Source: Pseudomonadota bacterium (lineage in GTDB: Bacteria > Pseudomonadota > Gammaproteobacteria > UBA5335). From it: a stretch of 5,501 nt of DNA. Below, piece after piece: positions 1 to 5,501 of this stretch. The notes beneath the pieces were generated by a model. The model did no database searches. It was given only the letters and a program-made list of their open reading frames with translations, and was not told where the DNA came from. A program made the position numbers and the translations under genes. Positions within the stretch are counted from its first letter, which is position 1. Each line of letters starts with the position of its first letter. The stretch covers positions 1 to 5,501 of the forward strand of contig PKCW01000174.1 of the NCBI GenBank assembly GCA_002862965.1, in the 5' to 3' direction.

Positions 1-553
1 CCCACGGCTCGGGCCGGCGGGCGTTGTCGTCCATCATGCGCGCCAGCAGATCCTGATCGAGGCTGCCCCAGTTCACGCCGATGCGGACCGGTTTGTCGTA
101 ACGGCATGCCAGCTCGATCATCTGCGCGAACTGGCTGTCGCGGCGCTGGCCCTTGCCGACGTTGCCGGGGTTGATGCGGTATTTGTCCAGCGCCTCGGCG
201 CAGGCCGGATCACCGGCGAGCAGCTTGTGGCCGTTGAAGTGGAAATCGCCGACCAGCGGCACGTCGAGGCCCATGCGGTCGAGCCGCTCGCGGATGCCGG
301 GCACCGCGGCGGCGGCCTCGGCCGTGTTGACCGTGATGCGCACCAGTTCAGAGCCGGCGCGATGGAGCTGCGCCACCTGGATGGCGGTGGCGACCTCGTC
401 GGCGGTGTCGGTGTTGGTCATCGACTGCACGGCGACGGGCGCACTCCCGCCGACGGTGAGGTTGCGGACGCGCACGGCGTGGGTCGGATGACGCGGCGGA
501 GTCGCGGTGTTGTCCATGGTCGGTCGACTCGCGGGAAGCGGCGGAGCGCTCAT
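1..553 (-). CDS. ispG: 4-hydroxy-3-methylbut-2-enyl-diphosphate synthase (GcpE), 5' part, runs off the left edge
   Basis: IspG converts 2-C-methyl-D-erythritol 2,4-cyclodiphosphate to HMBPP in the cytosolic MEP isoprenoid pathway, using a [4Fe-4S] cluster. About 184 N-terminal residues are in the window, with no stop before the edge. Visible family motifs, numbered from the ATG at 553, are VQSMTNTDT (about 42-50), [11 protein letters not shown] (102-112), [12 protein letters not shown] (124-135) and [10 protein letters not shown] (157-166), all in the TIM-barrel domain. The cluster-binding cysteines of the C-terminal domain lie outside the window. Two in-frame ATGs are possible, at 553 and 517. 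Neither has a strong ribosome binding site; I chose 553 because it is upstream and close to the previous gene, but family similarity only begins near residue 27, so 517 is also acceptable. It lies 45 bases downstream of the Mn exporter on the same strand and is probably cotranscribed with it. Identity is near certain; the start is uncertain. Confidence 0.95.
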   Translation of the reverse strand, partial: MSAPPLPASRPTMDNTATPPRHPTHAVRVRNLTVGGSAPVAVQSMTNTDTADEVATAIQVAQLHRAGSELVRITVNTAEAAAAVPGIRERLDRMGLDVPLVGDFHFNGHKLLAGDPACAEALDKYRINPGNVGKGQRRDSQFAQMIELACRYDKPVRIGVNWGSLDQDLLARMMDDNARRPEPW

Positions 554-598
554 GATAGCCCAATCATGCGGGCGCCTCTGCGGCGAAACAGACCCGCT

Positions 599-1165
599 TC
601 ACGTCCCGACGCCCAGCAGGACGGCGGCGCCCAGCAGCGCGAACAGCGCGGCGGCGAGCTGATGGATGCGACGGGTGGGCAGGTGCTGCGCCAGTCGCTC
701 GCCGATCAGGACGGCCGGGACATTCGCGATCATCATGCCGAGCGTCGAGCCGGCCACCACCGGTACGAGCGCGGCGTAATGCGAGGCCATCGCCACCGTG
801 GCGATCTGGGTCTTGTCGCCCATCTCGGCGAAGAAAAAGGCGATCAGCGTGGTGCCGAAGACGCCCAGCCGCTGCGAGAGACGCATTTCGTCCGCGTCGA
901 TGCGGTCGGGGATCAGCATCCAGACGGCCATGGCCAGGAAGGACAGCCCCAGCACCGTGCGCAGGATCGCCGGATCGATCGCGCCCGCAATCCAGGCGCC
1001 GAGGCTGCCGGCGAGCCCGTGATTGAACAGCGTGGCCGCGAGGATGCCCAGCACGATGGGGACGGGGCGCCGGAAGCGCGCCGCGAGGATGAAGGCGAGG
1101 AGCTGGGTTTTGTCGCCGATTTCGGCCAGCGCGACGAGGCCCGTGGAGACGAAGAAGGCTTCCAT
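599..1165 (-). CDS. GDT1/TMEM165 (UPF0016) family manganese exporter, MneA/Mnx-like
   Basis: Small (188 aa) inner-membrane cation exporter. The protein shows the two family signatures, EIGDKTQ at about residues 15-21 and EMGDKTQ at 114-120, each followed by a hydrophobic helix. The two homologous halves, of about three helices each, are joined by a polar linker around 86-100 (PDRIDADEMRLSQR). In this family the acidic residues of the motifs line the ion path, and bacterial members such as Vibrio MneA and cyanobacterial Mnx export Mn2+ (established knowledge). I chose ATG 1165 because GGGGA at 1175-1171 gives a 5-base spacing and the protein then begins just before the first motif. The same frame is open back to an ATG at 1267, but that extension would translate the riboswitch and has no family similarity. 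A yybP-ykoY riboswitch directly upstream supports a Mn2+ role and Mn-induced expression. Direct assay of the substrate is the only remaining doubt. Confidence 0.93.
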   Translation of the reverse strand: MEAFFVSTGLVALAEIGDKTQLLAFILAARFRRPVPIVLGILAATLFNHGLAGSLGAWIAGAIDPAILRTVLGLSFLAMAVWMLIPDRIDADEMRLSQRLGVFGTTLIAFFFAEMGDKTQIATVAMASHYAALVPVVAGSTLGMMIANVPAVLIGERLAQHLPTRRIHQLAAALFALLGAAVLLGVGT

Positions 1166-1192
1166 GAAATTCCCCGGCCGGAACGACGCAGC

Positions 1193-1233
1193 TGACCACG
1201 GCGCCGCCCCGGCCTGCGGAGGCGCTGTGGTCA
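1193..1233 (-). promoter_or_regulatory. Strong hairpin in the riboswitch expression platform
   Basis: On the minus strand, TGACCACAGCGCC (1233-1221) can pair with GGCGCCGTGGTCA (1205-1193). This gives 12 of 13 base pairs, with one A-C mismatch and a 15-base loop. The 5' arm reuses bases 1233-1230, which also form the 3' strand of the riboswitch P1 stem, so the two structures should exclude each other. No U-tract follows the stem, so it is not a canonical intrinsic terminator. It ends about 17 bases before the GGGGA ribosome binding site. It could act on translation or through Rho. The pairing is seen in the sequence; the switching role is inferred. Confidence 0.6.
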
Positions 1234-1332
1234 AAGGTCTTGCCAGGTGCGCGACTGCCTGCGCCATGGCCGGTGGGCCAAGTGTGTTGACGCAAGCCTC
1301 TTCCGGCGGAAGAGCGGCTACTCCCCGATGAC
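1228..1332 (-). promoter_or_regulatory. yybP-ykoY manganese riboswitch aptamer
   Basis: The minus strand carries the hallmark elements of the yybP-ykoY (Mn2+) riboswitch in the right order. GGGGAGTAGCC lies at 1326-1316. A helix CTCTTCC-GCC-GGAAGAG follows at about 1313-1297, then GTCAACACACTTGGCC at 1291-1276, a GGCC-CACC-GGCC hairpin, and the closing AAGACCTTTGACC near 1241-1229. P1 can form between GTCATCGG (1332-1325) and CCTTTGAC (1237-1230), with two mismatches inside. In this class two docked helices enclose Mn2+, and the switch usually turns its gene on at high Mn2+. It sits in the leader of a GDT1-family exporter gene, a classic partner. This is motif recognition by eye; a covariance-model score was not run. 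Confidence 0.88.
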
Positions 1333-1339
1333 GGCGGAG

Positions 1340-1368
1340 AGTCTAGCGGTTGTTCGTGCCTGCGTCGA
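1340..1368 (-). promoter_or_regulatory. Candidate sigma-70 promoter for the riboswitch-exporter unit
   Basis: On the minus strand TCGACG (1368-1363) matches 4 of 6 bases of the -35 consensus and TAGACT (1345-1340) matches 4 of 6 of the -10, with an ideal 17-base spacer. The predicted start, about 7 bases further at 1332-1334, falls at the first base of the riboswitch P1 stem. The position supports the call more than the match scores do. Confidence 0.45.
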
Positions 1369-1586
1369 CCGCTACCGGATTCGCCAGGCAGCGGTTGGGC
1401 GCCCACTCAGCGCGAATGGATTTCAGGATGACCGTTGCGATCACTCGTCGAAGGCCCGGTCCTGATTCCCCCCATGGCCGGCACCGGACACGGCCGCGAC
1501 AGCCGATACGCGCCGCTGGGCCCGCTACCAAACGGCCGCAGATGCGTCTCCGGCAGACGCTCAAACGGCGAGCCGGGCGGGGGCTG
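1369..1586. other. Gene-free stretch between the zapE remnant and the promoter
   Basis: About 220 bases in which no frame on either strand gives a protein I recognise or a convincing start. A minus-strand frame is open from 1657 to 1343, but its first part overlaps the zapE remnant and the rest (for example ILKSIRAEWAPNR) is not familiar. A 6-base-pair inverted repeat, GCGTCT/AGACGC, lies at 1544-1560, about 30 bases after the zapE stop; it has no U-tract, so I do not call it a terminator. Given the decayed neighbour, this may be degraded sequence. Confidence 0.5.
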
Positions 1587-1931
1587 TCAGGGTCGATGGT
1601 GTTGGGCGAGGTAGGCGCTGCTCCCCATCTCCTGCAATCGACTGGCGGTGCGGGCAAACTCGAAAGTCAGTTTTTTGCCCTGGTACAGGGAGGTGGCGTC
1701 AGCCTCGGCGGTGAGGAACAGCGCCAGACGGTGGTCATAGGCCACGTCGACGAGATGGATCAACCGCCGCGCCGCGTCTTCCTTGCGTTCGTCCAGGATG
1801 GGGATACCGCTGATCAGCAAGGTTTCGAACCGTTCGGCCAGTTCCAGATAATCGCGCTGGCTGCGGCCCGGACCGCAGAGCACGTCGAAGTCGAACTAGG
1901 CCACGTGGCGCCCGATCGCGCGCGACGCGCT
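1587..1931 (-). pseudogene. zapE: Cell-division ATPase ZapE (AFG1 family), C-terminal remnant
   Basis: ZapE is an AAA+ ATPase, usually 360-390 residues, that acts with the Z-ring during division. Only the last ~100 residues are present. The frame reads VA-stop-FDFDVLCGPGRSQ, then DYLELAERF, DERKEDAARRLIHLVD, LYQGKKLTFEF and RTASRLQEM, ending AQHHRP at a TGA (1589-1587). This matches the family C-terminus, including the RxxSRLQEM segment. The Walker A and B part is absent: mnmE ends only 60-70 bases upstream. The frame is cut by TGA at 1934-1932 and by TAG at 1898-1896, where the family has the Trp of its WFxF motif. A GTG at 1883 could start a 98-residue peptide, but it lies inside the conserved LCGPxRSQ region and would make only a fragment. 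A 5' deletion plus a nonsense change is the simplest reading. I am confident of the homology, and fairly confident that it is not functional. Confidence 0.82.
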
Positions 1932-1996
1932 TCATGGCTATCCCGCGTTTTCCCTTGGTCCCGCCGCTCCCGGTCGAGATCGGTGACGGCCGATGC

Positions 1997-3364
1997 TTAC
2001 TTGCCGATGCAGAAACTGGTGAAGATGCGGCCCAGCAGGTCGTCGCTGGTGAAGGCGCCGGTGATTTCGCCCAAGGCGTCCTGGACGAGGCGCAGTTCCT
2101 CCGCGGCCAGTTCGCCGGCGCGGTCGTGGTGCAGGCGGGTTTCGGCCAGCGCGAGATGCGCGGCGGCGCGCGCCAGCGCGTCGAGATGCCGACGACGAGC
2201 CGAAAAGACGCCCGCACCTACGCTGTAGCCGGCGCACGCCTTGAGATGTGCGCGCAGGGCATCGAGCCCCACGCCGGTCGTGACCGCAAGGCCGATGTGG
2301 GGCACCGCGGCGGCCCCGTCCCACAGGCCCGCAGGACCACCGCTGAGGTCGATCTTGTTGTAGAGCAGGCTGACGGGCAGATCGGGCGGCAGGTCGTGCG
2401 CCTGCAACAGCTCGGCCGCCCCGGGAAGGGGGCCGGGCGGCAGCCGGCTGTGATCCTGCATCAGCAGCACCCGGTCGGCGCCGGCCACGGCCGCGCGGGC
2501 CCGGCGGATGCCCTCCTGTTCGATGCTGTCGTCGCTCGCGCGCAGACCGGCGGTGTCGATCACGTGCAAAGGCAAACCGTCGATGACGATCTGGCTGCGC
2601 AGGATGTCGCGCGTGGTACCGGCCTGCGCACTGACGATGGCGGTTTCCTCGCCGCTCAGGGCGTTGAGCAGGCTGGATTTGCCGGCATTCGGCGGCCCGG
2701 CGATCACGACCGTGAACCCGTCGCGCAGCACCCGGCCCTGCCCTGCCGACGCCCTCAGCGCGGCGAGCTGTTCCCGCAGCGCCGAAAGTCGCGCACCGAT
2801 GTCCGGATCCGCGAGAAAATCGACCTCTTCCTCCGGAAAATCGATCGCCGCCTCGACGTGGACGCGCAGGGCGATGACCGCCTCGGTGAGCGCCGTGACC
2901 CGGTCGGAAAAGACGCCCTGCAGGGAGGCCATGGCGGCCCGCGCCGCCGCAGCCGAGCCGCTGGCGATGAGATCGGCCACGGCTTCGGCCTGAGCGAGAT
3001 CGAGCTTGCCGTTCAGAAAAGCGCGTTCGGAGAATTCGCCGGGTCTGGCCGGACGGGCGCCGAGCCCGTAGCAGCGCGCCAGCACGAGATCCAGCACCAC
3101 CGGGCCGCCATGGCCTTGCAGCTCCAGCACGTGCTCGCCGGTGAAGGAGTGGGGCGCCGGGAAATAGAGCGCCAGCCCGGCGTCGAGCACGGCGCCCTCG
3201 GTGTCGCGAAAGCGTGCGTGCGTGGCATGGCGCGGAGCAGGCAGTCGCCCCAGAAGGTCGACGGCCAGTGCGGGCACGGCGGGGCCCGAGAGACGGACGA
3301 TGCCGACGCCGCCGAAACCCGGCGGCGTGGCGATGGCGGCAATGGTGTCGGTGGACGCGGTCAT
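1997..3364 (-). CDS. mnmE: tRNA-5-carboxymethylaminomethyl uridine(34) synthesis GTPase MnmE
   Basis: MnmE, with MnmG, modifies the wobble uridine of certain tRNAs, using formyl-/methylene-tetrahydrofolate, FAD and K+-activated GTP hydrolysis. At 455 residues it is the usual full length. The N-terminal folate-binding domain (about 1-118) includes LxGHGGPVV near 82-90. The central and C-terminal helical domain encloses a G domain with P-loop GPPNAGKS (223-230), AGTTRD (248-253), DTAGLR (270-275) and NKID (336-339). Asn226 (K+ ligand) and Glu282 (catalytic) fall at the same numbers as in E. coli MnmE. The protein ends FCIGK, the conserved Cys motif of the active site. A GTG at 3367 sits immediately before the ATG at 3364; I prefer the ATG because the GAGG core of GAGGGGG then has a 5-base spacing. 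It lies about 15 bases after yidC and is probably cotranscribed with it. Confidence 0.97.
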   Translation of the reverse strand: MTASTDTIAAIATPPGFGGVGIVRLSGPAVPALAVDLLGRLPAPRHATHARFRDTEGAVLDAGLALYFPAPHSFTGEHVLELQGHGGPVVLDLVLARCYGLGARPARPGEFSERAFLNGKLDLAQAEAVADLIASGSAAAARAAMASLQGVFSDRVTALTEAVIALRVHVEAAIDFPEEEVDFLADPDIGARLSALREQLAALRASAGQGRVLRDGFTVVIAGPPNAGKSSLLNALSGEETAIVSAQAGTTRDILRSQIVIDGLPLHVIDTAGLRASDDSIEQEGIRRARAAVAGADRVLLMQDHSRLPPGPLPGAAELLQAHDLPPDLPVSLLYNKIDLSGGPAGLWDGAAAVPHIGLAVTTGVGLDALRAHLKACAGYSVGAGVFSARRRHLDALARAAAHLALAETRLHHDRAGELAAEELRLVQDALGEITGAFTSDDLLGRIFTSFCIGK

Positions 3365-3379
3365 CACCCCCTCAGCGGC

Positions 3380-5059
3380 TCAGACCGCCGGCGCGTGCCG
3401 CGTCTTTTCGCGCTCCACTTTGCGGGTGATGTACCACTGCTGCAGGATGCCCAGGCTGTTGCTGACCACCCAATACAGGACCAGACCCGAGGGGAACAGG
3501 GCGAAAAACACGGTCATGAGGACCGGCATCATCATCATGACGCGCTCCTGCATGGGGTCCATGGTGCCTTGCGCCGTGCTCAGCTTTTGCTGGATCAGCA
3601 TGCTGATGCCGAACAGCACCGGCAGCACATAGTAGGGATCCTTCGCCGACAGGTCGTTGATCCAGAAGAAGAACGGTGCCTGACGCAGTTCCACGCTTTC
3701 CAGCAAGACCCAGTACAGCGCGATGAACACGGGCATCTGGACGAAAATGGGCAAACAGCCGCCCAAGGGATTGAACTTCTCCTTGCGGTAGAGCTCCATC
3801 ATGGCTTCGTTGAGCTTCTGCTTGTCCTCGCCGTAGCGGTCGCGCAAGGCCTGGATGCGCGGCGCAAACTCGCGCATCTTCGCCATGGAGCGATACTGCG
3901 ATTCGGAGAGCTTGAAGAACCCCAGTTTGATCAGCACGGTGAGGGCAATGATGGCCAGGCCCCAATTCTCGAAGAGGGCGGCGTGCAGCCAGGTCATGAC
4001 CCAGAACAGCGGCTTGGCGATGATGGTCAGGAAGCCGTAGTCGACGGTGCGCTCCAGCCCGGGCGCCACTCCAGCCAGCAGATCCTGCTCCTTGGGTCCC
4101 AGAAACAGCTGGGTTTCGAGCGTCCGCGATTCGCCGGGCGCCAACTCGACGACGGGTTCGGTCAAGCCGATGATGCTCTGACCGCCCGGCAACAGCTTGC
4201 TGTAATAGCGGTTTTCGACGCCGTCCTTGCCCAGGAGCGCGCCGAGGAAGTAGTGGTCGACGAAACCGGCCCAGGCTCCCTGCTGGCGCAGATCGACCGG
4301 CTCTGCGGCGAGCTTGTCGAAGGCCCGCTTCTGGTAGCGCTGGCCGTCGTAAAAGCCGACGCCCGCGAAAGTGTGCGGCATCAGGAAGCTGCGCTTGGGT
4401 TGCGGGGGCGGAAGCTGCTGCAACTGGCTGTAGAGGCTGCCGCGCCAAGCGGTTTCACCGCGATTCTCCACGGCGAAAACGACCCGCACGACGTAGCTGC
4501 CGCGTTCGAAGATATACCGCTTGGTCACGGTCAGGCCGGACGGATCGCTCCAGCCGAGCGGCACTTCGAGGGTCTGGGCGCCGGATTCGAGGCGGTACTG
4601 GTCCCGATCGGAACGGTAGACGGCGCGATGATCGGGGGCGGGGCCATCGGCGGAGAGCAGGCCGTTCTGGGCAATGAAGAATTGCCCGTCGCCATCGGCG
4701 AGCAAGCGCACCGGCGTGGCGGGATCATCCGCCGACAGTGGGTATTCCAGCAGTTCCAACTGGCGCAGATCACCACCGGCTGCATCGATTTTGCCGCGCA
4801 GGAGATCTGTCTGGAAGGCGATCCGTTCGGCACTGGCCATGACCGGCGTCGGCTGCGCGCTTGCCCCGGGCGCCGGGGGCGCGAGGGTCGGCGCATCGAG
4901 GGCCGGCAAATCAACCGCGGGTTTCGGCGCCTCTGCCGTCATGGCCGGGGGCGCACCCGGCGGCGCGGCAAGCTTTGCGGCGTCTTCGGTCCAGGCCTGC
5001 CAAATCAAGAAGACGACGGCTGCAAGAACCGCATAGAGCGTGAAGCGTATGTTTTCCAT
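3380..5059 (-). CDS. yidC: Membrane protein insertase YidC
   Basis: YidC inserts and folds inner-membrane proteins, alone or with SecYEG. The 559-residue product has the Gram-negative layout. A short cytoplasmic start (MENIRF) is followed by TM1 (about 7-22), a Pro/Ala-rich linker (about 28-75) and a large periplasmic beta domain (about 75-340). The conserved insertase core begins at NWGLAI (365). Further landmarks are a cytoplasmic loop of basic helices (about 385-428), NPLGGCLP (430-437), SVELRQAPF (455-463) followed by DLSAKDPYY, and the final helices to about 540, with FPSGLVLYW. The TM2 position that is Arg366 in E. coli is Lys here (VLIKLGFF, about 378); a positive charge is kept, as in many family members. 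The C-terminal tail is short and basic. The ATG at 5059 lies 10 bases after the rnpA stop and has only a weak ribosome binding site, which suggests coupled expression. Confidence 0.98.
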   Translation of the reverse strand: MENIRFTLYAVLAAVVFLIWQAWTEDAAKLAAPPGAPPAMTAEAPKPAVDLPALDAPTLAPPAPGASAQPTPVMASAERIAFQTDLLRGKIDAAGGDLRQLELLEYPLSADDPATPVRLLADGDGQFFIAQNGLLSADGPAPDHRAVYRSDRDQYRLESGAQTLEVPLGWSDPSGLTVTKRYIFERGSYVVRVVFAVENRGETAWRGSLYSQLQQLPPPQPKRSFLMPHTFAGVGFYDGQRYQKRAFDKLAAEPVDLRQQGAWAGFVDHYFLGALLGKDGVENRYYSKLLPGGQSIIGLTEPVVELAPGESRTLETQLFLGPKEQDLLAGVAPGLERTVDYGFLTIIAKPLFWVMTWLHAALFENWGLAIIALTVLIKLGFFKLSESQYRSMAKMREFAPRIQALRDRYGEDKQKLNEAMMELYRKEKFNPLGGCLPIFVQMPVFIALYWVLLESVELRQAPFFFWINDLSAKDPYYVLPVLFGISMLIQQKLSTAQGTMDPMQERVMMMMPVLMTVFFALFPSGLVLYWVVSNSLGILQQWYITRKVEREKTRHAPAV

Positions 5060-5069
5060 GACGACAGGC

Positions 5070-5462
5070 CTAAAGGCGTTCGGGAGGAATCGAGACCGGC
5101 ACTTTAGCCCGTGCGGCGATGCGTCGCCAGTGGCGATCGAGGGCGTGCAGCAATGCGGCGGTGGTCAAGCCGGCGGCGCCCGACCGGGCCATGACCACGA
5201 TGTCCCATCCGGCGAGGTCGATCTGGCTCTGCCGGAAGCTTTCGCGACAGAGGCGCTTGAGTCGATTCCGGGCGACGGCGTTACCCGCCGCCTTGACCGA
5301 AATCGCCAAGCCCAGCCGTGCATGGGGAAGGGAGTTGGGCAGACTCAGGACGACGAACTCGGCGCCGCCCTGTCGCTGAGGCCGTGGATCCACACCTTGG
5401 AATCCTCCGCGCCGCTGGCGAGACACTTCGAGCCCGCGGAGAGTCTCGCTGAGAAGGTGCAA
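5070..5462 (-). CDS. rnpA: Ribonuclease P protein component, start uncertain
   Basis: RnpA is the small basic protein that binds the catalytic RNA of RNase P and helps trim tRNA 5' leaders. The core is clear: FQGVDPRPQR and FVVL, then ARLGLAISVKA, and the hallmark RNRLKRLCRESFR (about residues 65-77), ending with a C-terminal helix (ALDRHWRRIA). From FQGV on it aligns without gaps to E. coli RnpA (FTFVFQQPQR). The first ~20 residues of the frame do not look like the family. A TTG at 5462 gives 130 residues; a GTG at 5426 gives 118, close to the usual length, but neither supplies the typical F-x-x-x-x-R-L motif. A similar FSARL (5455-5441), after a GTG at 5467, lies in another frame, so a frameshift in the 5' end is possible. 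The expected neighbour rpmH would lie just beyond the window. Identity is firm; the start and integrity are not. Confidence 0.88.
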   Translation of the reverse strand: MHLLSETLRGLEVSRQRRGGFQGVDPRPQRQGGAEFVVLSLPNSLPHARLGLAISVKAAGNAVARNRLKRLCRESFRQSQIDLAGWDIVVMARSGAAGLTTAALLHALDRHWRRIAARAKVPVSIPPERL

Positions 5463-5501
5463 CCCACAGCTTCGCCGATGGTGTGCTGGAGGCTCAGCGC
5501 C

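Noticed and set aside
227..1195. Plus-strand open frame over ispG and the exporter
   Set aside because: It is antisense to two clear genes and is rich in Arg, Gly, Asp and His without any motif.
1166..1267. N-terminal extension of the exporter to an ATG at 1267
   Set aside because: It would translate the riboswitch and its hairpin and has no family similarity; ATG 1165 has a good GGGGA site 5 bases away.
1544..1560. Inverted repeat GCGTCT-CCGGC-AGACGC as a terminator after zapE
   Set aside because: The stem is only 6 base pairs and no run of T follows on the minus strand.
1975..1996. Short hairpin ATCGG/CCGAT just after the mnmE stop as a terminator
   Set aside because: A 5-base-pair stem without a T-run is too weak to call.
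1934..5107. A plus-strand open frame of 1057 codons antisense to mnmE and yidC
   Set aside because: It mirrors two strongly conserved minus-strand genes, has low-complexity His/Arg/Gln/Gly-rich composition typical of antisense frames in GC-rich DNA, and shows no recognisable domain.
5494..5496. TGA at the right edge as the end of rpmH
   Set aside because: Only two or three bases of coding sequence would be visible; the gene is expected here from synteny but cannot be supported from the window.

Overview
The window comes from a GC-rich proteobacterium, most likely a gamma- or betaproteobacterium. The reasons are the rnpA-yidC-mnmE gene order, a long YidC with the large periplasmic domain of Gram-negative proteins, and an IspG that reads [10 protein letters not shown]. 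Every gene I can support lies on the minus strand, so the transcriptional direction runs from the right end to the left.

Right half (about 5467 down to 1997): rnpA (protein subunit of RNase P), yidC (membrane insertase) and mnmE (tRNA-modifying GTPase) are packed with gaps of 10 and about 15 bases. They form the tRNA-maturation and membrane-biogenesis cluster that usually sits near the chromosomal origin. Two things differ from the textbook version. There is no yidD between rnpA and yidC, and the start of rnpA is irregular: a plausible N-terminal motif lies in a different frame from the well-conserved core.

Middle (about 1931 to 1340): downstream of mnmE lies a fragment matching only the last ~100 residues of the AAA+ ATPase ZapE. 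A conserved Trp codon is replaced by TAG, and everything upstream is missing, so I call it a pseudogene remnant. About 220 bases with no supportable gene follow, then a candidate promoter.

Left half (about 1332 to 1): a manganese-sensing yybP-ykoY riboswitch is followed by a strong alternative hairpin and a GDT1/UPF0016-family Mn2+ exporter gene with two E-x-G-D-K-T motifs. The 5' half of ispG (isoprenoid biosynthesis, Fe-S enzyme) lies 45 bases further on and runs off the window. A likely second transcription unit is therefore promoter, Mn riboswitch, exporter and ispG, with the riboswitch raising exporter expression when Mn2+ is high. I found no mobile element, CRISPR array, tRNA or rRNA, and no convincing sign of a new system. 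The most interesting items are the riboswitch and its hairpin, the zapE remnant and the rnpA start.
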